Under the pieces are notes generated by a model. The model saw only the letters and a program-made list of their open reading frames with translations. It had not been told where the DNA came from and did no database searches. A stretch of 64,000 nt of DNA from Leptofilum sp041748655 (lineage in GTDB: Bacteria > Chloroflexota > Anaerolineae > Promineifilales > Promineifilaceae), in NCBI GenBank assembly GCA_041748655.1, contig JBGTCV010000055.1, forward strand, positions 1 to 64,000, in the 5' to 3' direction. The translations under genes and the position numbers were made by a program. This document shows, piece after piece, positions 14,975 to 23,806 of this stretch; the stretch's first letter is position 1; each line of letters opens with the position of its first letter.

Positions 14975-15875
14975 GGTTACCTCCATTCCCTTTGCCGTAA
15001 TAGGCCAGGAAGATTTCTTCCAGACTCACATTCATGGTTTCAATACCATGAATGTCATGCTGCGCCGCGAGAGCCAGAACCTGCGGCAAATTCTCTCGGA
15101 CCTCCAACATGATGCTTCGTTCGGTTCGTTTCAGTTCTGTCACACCTTCAAGGTCGAAGGTAGCCGCTGGCGGTAAATTGGTAAATATCAGGTTAAGGCG
15201 ATTTACTCTTTGCGCAACCAGCTCTTCCACCCGCTGCGTCGTCACCAGCTGGCCATCGCGAATGATGCCTACCCGGTCACACACGGCCTGCACTTCGGGC
15301 AAGATGTGAGAGGAGAAAAAGATGGTACGGCCGTCTGCCTTCACCTCACGCACCATTTCCAAGACGGTTTGCTGCACCAATGGGTCTAGCCCGCCCGTTG
15401 GCTCGTCCAAAATGAGCAGGTCTGGGCGATTCATAAAAGCGGCAACGATGCCCACTTTTTGCTTGTTGCCCCGCGAGAAGTTGCCAATTTTGCGGCTGGT
15501 GTCCAGATCCAGCCGTTCAGCCAGCTCGCGCCAATACCCCTTGGTGCCATTTTCCAGGCGCAGATATTCATACATCTTGAAAAACTGGCTCGCCTTCATA
15601 TTGGTATAAAGCGCCAGTTCACCGGGCAAATACCCCACGCGCTTGCGCAGCTCGACGCCCTGCTCACGGCAGTCCAGGCCAAAAATCTTTGCCTGGCCCG
15701 ACGTGGGGCGAAGGATGTCTAGCAAAATTCGCTGCGTGGTGGTTTTACCGGCTCCGTTTGGCCCCAAAAAGCCAAACACTTCCCCTTTCTCCACCGCCAA
15801 ATCCACATCCAGGATGCCACGGTGACGGCCGTAATACATCGTCAGGCCCTTGGTTTCAATAACACGTTCACTCAT
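14967..15875 (-). CDS. ABC transporter ATP-binding protein
   Basis: A 302-residue ATPase that would energise the adjacent permease. Walker A is GPNGAGKTT, the signature is FSRGNKQKVG, Walker B is LLILDEPTGGLDP, and a switch His lies in FSSHILPEVQ. The order YGRHRGILDVDL...VFGFLGPNGAGKT and the C-terminal extension with LEEIFLAYYG fit the CcmA/NodI-like exporters. The start is placed at MSERVIETKG; earlier in-frame codons lack a ribosome site. The GbsR/MarR gene lies 177 bases upstream in the same orientation and may control this transporter. Confidence 0.93.
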   Translation of the reverse strand: MSERVIETKGLTMYYGRHRGILDVDLAVEKGEVFGFLGPNGAGKTTTQRILLDILRPTSGQAKIFGLDCREQGVELRKRVGYLPGELALYTNMKASQFFKMYEYLRLENGTKGYWRELAERLDLDTSRKIGNFSRGNKQKVGIVAAFMNRPDLLILDEPTGGLDPLVQQTVLEMVREVKADGRTIFFSSHILPEVQAVCDRVGIIRDGQLVTTQRVEELVAQRVNRLNLIFTNLPPAATFDLEGVTELKRTERSIMLEVRENLPQVLALAAQHDIHGIETMNVSLEEIFLAYYGKGNGGNHV

Positions 15876-16052
15876 CGCACACTCCGTTGCATTCACGAAA
15901 AATGCACCTATGGCGAGCCCGTTTCCGCCCACAAAATTGACTGAAAAACATCAAGCAGCAAGCCTAGCTCGCGGAATAAATAAAGAAAAAGAAAACGATG
16001 CCCGGTTTCCTTTTCTCTAGCTACGAAGCGAGTCGTAGGGGCCAGTTGTTTA
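15876..16052. other. gap between GbsR-type regulator and ABC genes
   Basis: 177 bases, AT-rich in the middle (GAATAAATAAAGAAAAAG), with a short inverted pair CTACGAAG/GCGAGTCGTAG near 16020-16036. No gene or clear promoter is seen. Confidence 0.4.
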
Positions 16053-16526
16053 TTATGTTTGCTGGGGGCGTTCTTTTAGCCAGCGTTCTGTGAGTTTCGG
16101 GAGTTCATCTTCCAAAAATTTATATAAATCGCGCATCGTTTGCAGGCGCCTGCGTCGGTCTGGCATATCCTCTGCCAGCAAATCCAGGCCGCGCTCCGCC
16201 ATCTGTCGCAAGATAAGCGCCTGATCGTTTCGTGCCGACCATGCTTTGACCCAGGCATCATCACTAATACGGTAAAAATCTTTGCGCTCGCCCGGAAAAC
16301 TCACCTTATCCACCAGTCCAGACTGAATGAGCATCCGGCTGGTGGTGCTGATGGAGCTTTTGCTCACCTGCAACACCTCTGCCAACTCATCCATCAGCTG
16401 GTGGGGTGGATCGCAAATCAGCAGCCAACCCAACATGCGTCCCGCCGTGCGGGGCAGCCCAAATTGTTCAAAATAAAGGCCAAACTCTTCTACATAATGC
16501 AGCAGTTGGTTGTGCTTTTCACTCAA
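16053..16526 (-). CDS. GbsR/MarR family transcriptional regulator
   Basis: A 157-residue winged-helix regulator of the GbsR type. N-terminal dimerisation helix HYVEEFGLYFEQFGLPRTAGRMLGWLLICDPP, then the recognition helices ELAEVLQVSKSSISTTSRMLIQSGLVDKV, the wing SFPGERKDFYRI, and a long C-terminal helical region ending in LPKLTERWLKERPQQT. Homologues control ABC exporters or osmolyte uptake and often themselves. It is upstream of an ABC-2 exporter in the same direction. A perfect 13-base inverted repeat lies 55 bases upstream of its start and is its likely operator. Confidence 0.92.
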   Translation of the reverse strand: MSEKHNQLLHYVEEFGLYFEQFGLPRTAGRMLGWLLICDPPHQLMDELAEVLQVSKSSISTTSRMLIQSGLVDKVSFPGERKDFYRISDDAWVKAWSARNDQALILRQMAERGLDLLAEDMPDRRRRLQTMRDLYKFLEDELPKLTERWLKERPQQT

Positions 16527-16580
16527 ATAGCATTCTCTCCTCTTGTTGGATTTAGTTGTTAATGGGTTGAATTTTAATAG

Positions 16581-16616
16581 ATTCTGTTTGTTCAGTCAAT
16601 ACCGAACAAACAGAAT
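16581..16616. promoter_or_regulatory. operator-like perfect palindrome upstream of the GbsR gene
   Basis: ATTCTGTTTGTTC (16581-16593) and its exact complement GAACAAACAGAAT (16604-16616) are separated by ten bases. The position, 55-90 bases upstream of a winged-helix regulator, fits autoregulation. Confidence 0.75.
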
Positions 16617-16677
16617 GCAGGATGAAGAGGCCGCAAGCAATATCGTTGTCCCCCTGTAACGTGTAACTAACAGCTAT

Positions 16678-17874
16678 TTATTTTGGAAGCAAACTGAGGG
16701 CGCTAAATCCTTTGCGGCGTTTACGCTGACGGGGTTTAAGACGGCCGTTCTTCTTCACCAACTGCTCCACCTGGGAAATGAGGTGGGAATTGGCCGCCGT
16801 GAGCACCAGCCCTTGAGGAGCCAACTGCGCTGCCACCAGATTCAGCCAGGCGGCGGCCAGGCGCGGTCCTTCACTGTCGCGCAGCGGGTAGAGAACGAGG
16901 TTGGGGGGCGTGGCCAGCTGCGGCAGCCCAATCTGGTGATAGCTGCTGATACGTTCGGGGGAGCAGCCGTTTTGCTGCAGGTTGTAGACGGCCGTTTGCA
17001 AAGCCAATAAATCCCGGTCTACCAGGCTAATCTGTTGGGGCTGAAGGGTGTGCCAGGCGGCAACGGCCGTATGCCCCTGCCCAGGATTTATCACCAGCAA
17101 ATGCTCAACCTGACCCGCCGGCACGTCGTTAAGCAAATTGAACAGCAGCCGGGTGGCAAAACTCAGCGTATCGAACTCTGGCAGTCCGAAAGCGGTTTGC
17201 ATGGTGAAGTCTAGCTTGCGGTAATTTACCGGCAGCTGCTGCCGCCAGTACAGCCCGACAGAAAAAGCGGGCTGCGGTTCGGCAGGGGATGCTGAGGTGA
17301 AATGGTAATGAAACACGGTGTGGTTGGCGGTTACTTCTTTGAAGGTAACGGCCGTATCCGGTATCTCCCCCAGCAGCTTGTCCACCAACGGCACGAGGGG
17401 CGCTACCACCACTATCGCCACGTGGCCGTTTGGAGTGAGAAACGGCCGTGCCCCCAGAATCAGGTGGGCAATGACCGCTTCACCCACCTTACCGGGGATG
17501 TTAGATACAATCAAGTCAAAATTACGCTCCGTGACCGCATCGTAGCCCAAACTGCCGTAGATTTGCACGTCAGGCAAATTATTCAGCTCGGCATTTTGCC
17601 GGGCAAAATCGACCGCCAGCGCATCCCGGTCTACCAGATGGACGGTGCGGCGGTTGTCCAGCCTGTGCAGCGTCAGCCCCAGCGGGCCATAACCGCAGCC
17701 CACGTCCAGCACCCGCCGCACGTCGGCCATCGGCAGCTGGTCCAGTGTGCGCAGCAAAAAGCGCGTCCCAGCATCCACCTCGTGGCTGCTAAACAGCTCC
17801 TGCGAAACGTGGAACTGAAGCGTTTTGTCATCGTGCTTGAAGGTAAGCGTTTTTTTGAAGTAGGCGACTTGCAT
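16678..17874 (-). CDS. RsmC/RlmG-like two-domain methyltransferase
   Basis: A 398-residue protein. The N-terminal half (to about 200) is a class I SAM-dependent methyltransferase: FSSHEVDAGTRFLL, the SAM loop VLDVGCGYGPLGL, VHLVDRDALAVDFARQNAELN, and FDLIVSNIPGK. The C-terminal half (about 210-398) repeats the fold with a degenerate SAM site (HLLVINPGQGHTAVAA, ISLVDRDLLALQ). In E. coli RsmC and RlmG, which methylate guanine in rRNA, the inactive copy is N-terminal and the catalytic motif is NPPF. Here the order is reversed and the motif reads NIPG. A nucleic-acid methyltransferase is likely; the exact target cannot be read. Confidence 0.78.
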   Translation of the reverse strand: MQVAYFKKTLTFKHDDKTLQFHVSQELFSSHEVDAGTRFLLRTLDQLPMADVRRVLDVGCGYGPLGLTLHRLDNRRTVHLVDRDALAVDFARQNAELNNLPDVQIYGSLGYDAVTERNFDLIVSNIPGKVGEAVIAHLILGARPFLTPNGHVAIVVVAPLVPLVDKLLGEIPDTAVTFKEVTANHTVFHYHFTSASPAEPQPAFSVGLYWRQQLPVNYRKLDFTMQTAFGLPEFDTLSFATRLLFNLLNDVPAGQVEHLLVINPGQGHTAVAAWHTLQPQQISLVDRDLLALQTAVYNLQQNGCSPERISSYHQIGLPQLATPPNLVLYPLRDSEGPRLAAAWLNLVAAQLAPQGLVLTAANSHLISQVEQLVKKNGRLKPRQRKRRKGFSALSLLPK

Positions 17875-17884
17875 AGTGGAAAAG

Positions 17885-17957
17885 CAATTGGGTAATTGAG
17901 TAATTGAGTAATTGGGTTGGCTTGCAAATTGCCCAATTACCTAATTACTCAATTACT
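17885..17957. repeat. hairpin repeat of the GTAATTGAG family
   Basis: CAATTGGGTAATTGAG, TAATTGAGTAATTGGG on the left, GCCCAATTACCTAATTACTC and AATTAC on the right. It supplies the last codons (SN) and stop of ribF on the minus strand. Confidence 0.85.
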
Positions 17958-18878
17958 TTCTAAAAGTTGCCGCACTTGCGCCACATCGGCCGCAATTTGG
18001 GCTTTCAGGGCATCCAGGCCGGAGAATTTCGTTTCGGGGCGGATGCGGTCGATAAATTCTAGATTGAGCGTACGGCCGTATAAATCCCCATCAAAATCGA
18101 GCAAATGGGCTTCGACGGTGAGCTGATGTCCATTTTTTATCGTAGGGCGCACGCCCACGTTGGTTGCTGCCGCATAACAAGTGCTGCCCAGCCACGCTTT
18201 GGTGGCGTAAACGCCGTTGGAAGGCAGCAGCTGTTCGGCCCAATGATCCAGGTTGGCGGTGGGGAAGCCGAGGGTGCGCCCCATTTGCTGCCCATGAACC
18301 ACAACGCCACTGACGCAGTACGGCCGTCCCAAACAACCCGTCACCTCCGCCATATCCCCTTCCAGCAAGCCGCGCCGGATGCGGCTGCTGCTGACCCGTT
18401 CATCCTGCCACATCACCATCGCTTCCACCTGCTGGACGATGTATCCTTTTTCTTCGCCCAGGCGGCGCAGATAGGGAACATCCCCTTCTCGCCGGTAGCC
18501 CAGGGCAAAATTGCCGCCCCACAGCTGGCGCATATCCAGGTAGCGGCACAGATCATCTACAAACGTAGCGGCGCGGGTGTGCCGGACTTGATCGTTAAAG
18601 GGGTGAGTGATGATGAGGTCGATGCCCAGGCTGGCCAACAGCGCCACGCGCTCGTCCAGGGTACCCAAATAGTACGGCTCGGTCAGCTGTTGGATGACGC
18701 GCTGGGGATGAGGGAAAAAGGTGAGAACGGCCGTACGCGCCCCAACCTGTTGGGCAGCCTCGACCATTTTTTGCAGCACAGAACGATGGCCTAAATGGAC
18801 GCCATCGAACGAGCCAACGGCCACAAACGTGGATACGCGCTCGGTCACGTCAGAGAGTTGTTCAACACGGGTTGTCAT
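17949..18878 (-). CDS. ribF: bifunctional riboflavin kinase / FAD synthetase
   Basis: RibF turns riboflavin into FMN and then FAD. The N-terminal nucleotidyltransferase shows VAVGSFDGVHLGHRSVL, FFPHPQRV, and SSSRIRRGLLEGDM. The C-terminal kinase shows GRTLGFPTANLD and ATNVGVRPTI with VEAHLLDFDGDLYG. Length (309 residues from this start) is normal. I chose the ATG at 18878 (MTTRVEQL) because a TACAAT -10 box ends eight bases before it, which implies a leaderless or almost leaderless transcript; a TTG six codons earlier would fall inside the promoter. It follows truB in the same direction, as in many bacteria. Confidence 0.94.
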   Translation of the reverse strand: MTTRVEQLSDVTERVSTFVAVGSFDGVHLGHRSVLQKMVEAAQQVGARTAVLTFFPHPQRVIQQLTEPYYLGTLDERVALLASLGIDLIITHPFNDQVRHTRAATFVDDLCRYLDMRQLWGGNFALGYRREGDVPYLRRLGEEKGYIVQQVEAMVMWQDERVSSSRIRRGLLEGDMAEVTGCLGRPYCVSGVVVHGQQMGRTLGFPTANLDHWAEQLLPSNGVYATKAWLGSTCYAAATNVGVRPTIKNGHQLTVEAHLLDFDGDLYGRTLNLEFIDRIRPETKFSGLDALKAQIAADVAQVRQLLESN

Positions 18879-18886
18879 AGGCGGGA

Positions 18887-18892
18887 ATTGTA
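18887..18892 (-). promoter_or_regulatory. -10 box of ribF, leaderless type
   Basis: TACAAT on the minus strand, eight bases before the ATG of ribF. The same TACAAT-to-ATG arrangement is seen at 26033 and 45201. Confidence 0.5.
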
Positions 18893-18940
18893 TCAAAATG
18901 ATTGGTAGCTATGCAGTATTGCTATGGGCAAGAATTTTAA

Positions 18941-19010
18941 TACGAAGGTACGAAAGGCAGAAAGAAACAAAGATTTTTCTTTTGTTCCTTCGTCTCTTCG
19001 TTTCTTTGTC
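18941..19010. repeat. empty hairpin repeat of the ACGAAGG family
   Basis: Left arm TACGAAGGTACGAAAGG, CAGAAAGAAACAAAG; loop ATTTTTC; right arm TTTTGTTCCTTCGTC, TCTTCGTTTCTTTGTC. It has the same design as the arms around the GxxExxY gene at 2.3 kb but holds no gene. Confidence 0.8.
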
Positions 19011-19050
19011 ATAAACATTAAAGGTCAAGATGCCTTGTGGCTCATCCAGC

Positions 19051-19932
19051 TTAAGGGACGGCAGGGAACATTTTGCGGGCACGCCATTGGCCATCTTCGG
19101 CGGCGATCACGCCCAAAAAGTGGCCGTCTGGCCCGTAGGCACGCGCCAGCTGGGTCGATGGCTGGCCATCTTGCGGGACAGGTTTGCCTTGCAGCATGTC
19201 GGCAGCGGCCGTTTCTGGTAAGTTCAGGCGGGGCAGGTGGCGTACGGCCGTATCCGGCGGCAGCAGGTAGTCGGTAATGTTGTCAGGCGTAAGATCATCC
19301 AGAGGAACGGCCGTTTCTACGCCAAACTCGCCCACCGCCAGCCGCCGCAGCGCGGTCAGGTGCCCGCCGCAGCCCAGCGCCTCGCCCAAATCGTGCCCCA
19401 GCGAGCGAATATAGGTGCCAGACGAGCAGCCGATGCGCAGCGAGAGGTAGGGCGGTTCCCAGCTGAGCAGGCTGAGCTCATGAATAGTGACGGGACGAAA
19501 CGGCCGTGCCACATCTATCACCCCCTGCCGGGCCAGCTTGTACAGCGGCTGCCCACCCTGCTTAATGGCGGAGTAGAGGGGGGGCTGCTGCTGAATCTCC
19601 CCGCGAAACGGTTCAAGGGCTTGCTGAATTTGGGTAAGGGTGAGGTGGGTGTACGGCCGTTCTGCCACCACGTCCCCCTCGGCATCGTAGGTGGCGGTGG
19701 TTTGACCCAACCGCACCGTCGTTTCGTACAGCTTGTCGTGCCCCACCATGTATTCAATCAGGCGGGTGGCGCGGCCCAGACAAAGCAGCAGTACGCCCGT
19801 AGCCAGCGGATCCAGCGTACCCGCGTGCCCCACGCGGCGCAGCCCGGCCAGCCTTCGTATGCGGTTAACCACATCATGGGAAGTAATGCCCAGCGGCTTA
19901 TCGACACACAAAACGCCGCCCAAATCGTTCAT
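19051..19932 (-). CDS. truB: tRNA pseudouridine-55 synthase
   Basis: TruB makes the universal pseudouridine 55 in the T-loop of tRNAs. The 293-residue protein starts with GGVLCVDKPLGITSHDVVNRIRR-type sequence, then RVGHAGTLDPLATGVLLL with the catalytic Asp, and YETTVRLGQTTATYDAEGD. CSSGTYIRSLGHDLGEALGCGG is the conserved KII-like region. A PUA-like C-terminus follows. It is part of the nusA-ylxR-infB-rbfA-DHH-truB block transcribed on the minus strand. Confidence 0.95.
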   Translation of the reverse strand: MNDLGGVLCVDKPLGITSHDVVNRIRRLAGLRRVGHAGTLDPLATGVLLLCLGRATRLIEYMVGHDKLYETTVRLGQTTATYDAEGDVVAERPYTHLTLTQIQQALEPFRGEIQQQPPLYSAIKQGGQPLYKLARQGVIDVARPFRPVTIHELSLLSWEPPYLSLRIGCSSGTYIRSLGHDLGEALGCGGHLTALRRLAVGEFGVETAVPLDDLTPDNITDYLLPPDTAVRHLPRLNLPETAAADMLQGKPVPQDGQPSTQLARAYGPDGHFLGVIAAEDGQWRARKMFPAVP

Positions 19933-19957
19933 AGCTGGCTCCCTTGAAAATATGGGA

Positions 19958-20950
19958 CTAATCGTTGGAGATACCAGCCCGCTGCTGGCGAATCATTTCT
20001 TTGGTCATTGCCACCACCAGCGCCTCAGCTTTATCCAGCGGGCCATCCATGGAACAGCCAGCAGCCAGTGGATGCCCACCGCCACCGAGGTTCAGCGCCA
20101 ATTCAGAGACACTGTAGGGCGGAGAGCAGCGGAAGCCCACGCGCACCGTGCCGTCGTCCATTTCCATCAAGACGGCGCTAACAGCTGCCTGGTTGACATT
20201 GCCCAAAAAGTTCACCAGATCACCCGTGCTGGTGTTGTTGTAGCCAATCGCTTCACGCTGGGCATTGCTGATCTTGGTCCAGATAAGCCCATCTTCCAGC
20301 CGCATGTTGTTGAGGCCAATTTGCCACAGCTGGGCCGTGGAGTATGGCTTGCGGCTAAGACCCTGCATGGTGATCAGCGGTAAATCGGCCCCGGCTTCTA
20401 CCAGCTCGCTGGCTATGCGCAGTGTTTTGGCGGTGACACCCACGGTGCGAAAGCCGAGCGTATCTGTCACCACGCCAGTGAGCAGGCACATCGCCAGATC
20501 GGCGGTGATGGTTATGCCGATGTGGCGGAACAGGTCGTACAAAATCTCGGTGGCAGAAACAGCTTCTGGCACAACATGCTGGATGTCGCCAAAGTAGGTG
20601 TTGGTAACATGATGATCGATGTTAATAACGGTGGGCACGGGGTCTGGCAGATTGGCAAAACTTTCTCCCATCCGGGTTTCATCACCACAATCGACCGCAA
20701 TAAGCAGATCGTAATGGGTGGATCGGTCCTGGTTGGGGGGCTGAATCTGGTCAGCCAGGGGGAGGTAGCGAAACCGTTCTGGCACGGGATCATCACACAT
20801 AAGGGTGGCTTGTTTACCCATTTGCCGCAGGGCAACGCCAACGGCCGTTAACGACCCCAGCGCATCCCCATCCGGCCCAAGATGGGTAATGACCAATATA
20901 TTGTTTGCCTGACGAACGGCCGTTAAAAGGGCCTTTTCTGTTGGGTGCAA
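19958..20950 (-). CDS. DHH family phosphoesterase (NrnA-type)
   Basis: A 330-residue DHH/DHHA1 protein of the NrnA type, which degrades very short RNAs and dephosphorylates pAp. Motifs: ITHLGPDGDALGSL (metal-binding Asp), IAVDCGDETR, the DHH triad in INIDHHVTN, and the C-terminal GGGGHPLAAGC of the DHHA1 domain. LTGVVTDTLGFR lies in between. It is encoded between rbfA and truB, the standard place in Gram-positive and Chloroflexota genomes. The start MHPTEKALLTAV is eleven bases downstream of rbfA's stop. Confidence 0.93.
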   Translation of the reverse strand: MHPTEKALLTAVRQANNILVITHLGPDGDALGSLTAVGVALRQMGKQATLMCDDPVPERFRYLPLADQIQPPNQDRSTHYDLLIAVDCGDETRMGESFANLPDPVPTVINIDHHVTNTYFGDIQHVVPEAVSATEILYDLFRHIGITITADLAMCLLTGVVTDTLGFRTVGVTAKTLRIASELVEAGADLPLITMQGLSRKPYSTAQLWQIGLNNMRLEDGLIWTKISNAQREAIGYNNTSTGDLVNFLGNVNQAAVSAVLMEMDDGTVRVGFRCSPPYSVSELALNLGGGGHPLAAGCSMDGPLDKAEALVVAMTKEMIRQQRAGISND

Positions 20951-20961
20951 TGGAAATCCTT

Positions 20962-21348
20962 TTAGGGTGTCTCAGGCGGGTCGTCTTGAGCAGGGGGAAT
21001 ATCCAGATTATTCAGGATCGATTCCACCTCTTGAATGTGGGCCAATGTGGAGTCCCAATGAAAATGAAGCAGGGGAACTTTACGCAAACGCACCCGACTG
21101 GCAAGCTCGCGCCGCAGGAAACCTTCGGCGCTGGCCAGCGCCGCCAGCACATCAGCTTTGCGCGTTTCATCCCCCAAAGCGCTGACGTAAATATCAGTAT
21201 GTTCCAGCTCGCGGTCAATGGTTACCTGGGTTACGGTTAATCCGTGCAGTCGTGGGTCGCTAATTTCGCGCAAAAACAGATCGCTCAGCACCAAACGCAG
21301 CTGTTCGGCCGTTCTTTGTTGACGTATCTTACTCATTTCAGTTAACAA
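20962..21348 (-). CDS. rbfA: ribosome-binding factor A
   Basis: RbfA helps 30S maturation, especially 16S rRNA 5' end processing and cold adaptation. The 128-residue protein has IRQQRTAEQLRLVLSDLFLREISDPRL, VTQVTIDRELEHTDIYVSALGDE, and LRRELASRVRLRKVPLLHFHWDSTL, the usual KH-like pattern, plus a 15-residue acidic tail. It lies 20 bases after infB on the minus strand, in its usual order. Confidence 0.94.
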   Translation of the reverse strand: MLTEMSKIRQQRTAEQLRLVLSDLFLREISDPRLHGLTVTQVTIDRELEHTDIYVSALGDETRKADVLAALASAEGFLRRELASRVRLRKVPLLHFHWDSTLAHIQEVESILNNLDIPPAQDDPPETP

Positions 21349-21368
21349 CTTTGTCTACCGGGGATAGC

Positions 21369-23165
21369 TTATGCTTGCTCTACCCGCTCGGTGACATAAA
21401 ACTCGATGATGTCGCCTGGCTGGTAATCACTCCAGTTGTCCAGACTGACACCAAATTCAAAGCCTGTGCGCACTTCACGTACGTTGTCTTGATGATGCTT
21501 CAGGCTGCTCACTTTGCTATCGAAAAGGAGCTTGTTTTGGCGAATGATGCGGGCTTTGGCGTTGCGGCGGGCTTCGCCGGTGCGCATGAAGGAACCAGCA
21601 ATGGCCCCAACGGTGCGAATTCGGAATACTTCGCGCACTTCGGCCCGGCCAATGACGCGGTCGGTATAAACGGGAGCCAGCATGCCTCTCATTGCTTTTT
21701 CTACGTCTTCAAACAGTTTGTAGATGATGCTGTAGGTGTTAATTTGCACCTGCTCGCTGTTGGCAGCGTTACGGGCAATGGGATCGGCGTCTACGTTGAA
21801 GCCCAGAATCACGGCGTCTGAAGCGGAAGCGAGCATGACATCGAATTCGGTAATGTTACCGGTGCTGGCTAACAAAATATCGATGGTCACTTCTTCGTTG
21901 TTGACGTTGATCTTTTTCAGGCTGTTGACAATCGGTTCCAGGGAACCTTGCACATCGGCCTTAACAATGAGATTGAGGGTTTTGCTCTCTCCTTCTTGCA
22001 GCCGGTTAAAGAAATCTTCCAGGCTTACTTTACGCTCTTCGACTACCACACCGGCACGCTTTTGCTCCTGCAGCTCGGCCACAATTTTACGGGCGTCTTT
22101 TTCAGACTTTACCACGACAAACTGGTCGCCAGCCTGGGGCATACCGTTGAGCCCAGCGACGGCGACGGGGGTGGATGGGCCCGCTTTTTTGGTGATTTTG
22201 CCCAGAAAATCGAACATGGCTTTGATACGGCCGTAATGTTCCCCAATCAGCAGCGTATCACCATGATTCAGGGAGCCGTTTTGTACCAGCAGCGTGGCCA
22301 TAATGCCCTGACCACGCTCCACACGCGCTTCCAGCACCGTACCGGTAGCCGAGCTGTTGGGATTGGCGCGGGGTTTAATATCTTCTGCCACCAGCAAAAT
22401 GCCTTCCAACAAATCATCAATCCCCAGCTTTTCTTTAGCCGAAACGGGCACCACCATCGTGTCGCCGTCCCACTCATCTGGCACCAGACCAATCTCACTG
22501 AGCTGCTGGAATACCTTATTGGGGTTGGCAGCGGGCAGATCGATTTTATTCATGGCCACAATAATCGGTACGCGAGCGGCGCGGGCATGGTCGGCCGCTT
22601 CCCGCGTCTGGGGCATCACGCCGTCATCGGCAGCTACCACCAAAATAGCGATGTCGGTAGCCTGAGCACCTCGGGCACGCATGGCGGTAAACGCCTCATG
22701 GCCGGGGGTGTCCAGGAAGGTAATCAGTTGGCCATTTTTCTCGGCCTGGTAAGCGCCAATGTGCTGGGTAATGCCACCCGCCTCCCCTTCTTGCACTTTG
22801 GCCTCGCGAATGATATCTAGCAGGGAAGTTTTGCCATGATCGACATGCCCCAACATGGTAATGACCGGCGGGCGGGCCTGAAGATCCGCTTCTTTTTCGC
22901 CAGCCAAAACTTGCCGCCATCTGGGCTGTTCAGCGACATCAGCTGCCTCTTCAGCCTCTTCGATTGTGTCGGAGACAACTTCGTAGCCCATTTCCTCCGC
23001 CACGATGGCAGCGGTGTCAAAATCGATCTCCTGGTTGATGTTGGCCATGATGCCATTGTTCATCAACTCTTTAATAACATTAATTGGGCTAACGCCCATC
23101 AGCTCAGACAGTTCACGAACTGAAATATAGCTGGGTAGTTGAATGGGTGCTTTTGTTGTCGTCAT
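21369..23165 (-). CDS. infB: translation initiation factor IF-2 (short form)
   Basis: IF-2 brings fMet-tRNA to the 30S subunit. The 598-residue protein carries an IF2_N domain (LPSYISVRELSELMGVSPINVIKELMNNGIMANINQEIDF is split here only for reference of residues 9-48), the GTPase motifs GHVDHGKTSLLD, DTPGHEAFT and NKIDL, and domains II-IV ending in the fMet-tRNA binding region (GDIIEFYVTERVEQA). It lacks the long variable N-terminal extension of E. coli IF-2, as is common in Chloroflexota. Confidence 0.95.
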   Translation of the reverse strand: MTTTKAPIQLPSYISVRELSELMGVSPINVIKELMNNGIMANINQEIDFDTAAIVAEEMGYEVVSDTIEEAEEAADVAEQPRWRQVLAGEKEADLQARPPVITMLGHVDHGKTSLLDIIREAKVQEGEAGGITQHIGAYQAEKNGQLITFLDTPGHEAFTAMRARGAQATDIAILVVAADDGVMPQTREAADHARAARVPIIVAMNKIDLPAANPNKVFQQLSEIGLVPDEWDGDTMVVPVSAKEKLGIDDLLEGILLVAEDIKPRANPNSSATGTVLEARVERGQGIMATLLVQNGSLNHGDTLLIGEHYGRIKAMFDFLGKITKKAGPSTPVAVAGLNGMPQAGDQFVVVKSEKDARKIVAELQEQKRAGVVVEERKVSLEDFFNRLQEGESKTLNLIVKADVQGSLEPIVNSLKKINVNNEEVTIDILLASTGNITEFDVMLASASDAVILGFNVDADPIARNAANSEQVQINTYSIIYKLFEDVEKAMRGMLAPVYTDRVIGRAEVREVFRIRTVGAIAGSFMRTGEARRNAKARIIRQNKLLFDSKVSSLKHHQDNVREVRTGFEFGVSLDNWSDYQPGDIIEFYVTERVEQA

Positions 23166-23261
23166 GTTTTACTCTTCCTCATACAAAAACTGTTGACCAA
23201 TTTTTGCTTGGTTACTCAAATGCCTGGCAGTGCGCAGGCTTTTTGTTACGTTACTTATTAT

Positions 23262-23573
23262 TTAGTGCGATTCTGCTTGTGACAAAATCGCTGGCCGCTG
23301 GGCGGCGATGGCTTCCAGGTCTGTGGGGTTCACGGTGGTTTTTAGCGCCTGACTAAGCAAACGGCCGTTTGCCACCGCTTTATCCCAACAAACTGGCTGG
23401 TCACACAAATATGCCCCACGGCCGTTTTGTTTCCCGGTAAGATCAACCACAACTGTGCCTTCTGGCGTGTGTACCAGGCGGGTCAGCCGCCGTTTGTCGC
23501 GCTTTTCGCGGCAAACAAGGCAAGTGCGCTGGGGCACATGTTTAGGACGTGGTGGCTGCTTTTTTTTACTCAC
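23262..23573 (-). CDS. ylxR: YlxR family RNA-binding protein
   Basis: A 103-residue DUF448 protein. The diagnostic region RTCLVCREKRDKRRLTRLV is followed by GTVVVDLTGKQNGRGAYLC and CWDKAV. The N-terminus is basic (MSKKKQPPRPKHVPQ). YlxR is an RNA-binding protein associated with the nusA-infB operon and has been linked to RNase P in Bacillus. It sits in its standard place between nusA and infB; the L7Ae-like gene sometimes found here is absent. Confidence 0.93.
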   Translation of the reverse strand: MSKKKQPPRPKHVPQRTCLVCREKRDKRRLTRLVHTPEGTVVVDLTGKQNGRGAYLCDQPVCWDKAVANGRLLSQALKTTVNPTDLEAIAAQRPAILSQAESH

Positions 23574-23806
23574 TGTTTTTTACCAAAATCACGAAGCCAC
23601 GGAGGGGGCCAGACACGGCCGTTCCCTACGTGGCTCTGTTACAAAAATTGTTCAAGTGCAGTGTTGTTTGGGGAGACAGTTGTGACCCACTCTCTCCCGC
23701 TGCCTAATATTTACATCACTGACTCCAGTAATCTCTTATCATGATTTTATCCCGCAGCTAAGCGGCCGTTGCAAAATCGGCCGTTTGGCAATGGTGACTA
23801 CTGGTT
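23574..23806. other. gap between nusA and ylxR
   Basis: 233 bases with one ACGGCCGT (about 23617), two near-copies (GCGGCCGT and TCGGCCGT at 23763-23785) and no gene, tRNA or clear terminator. Confidence 0.4.
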
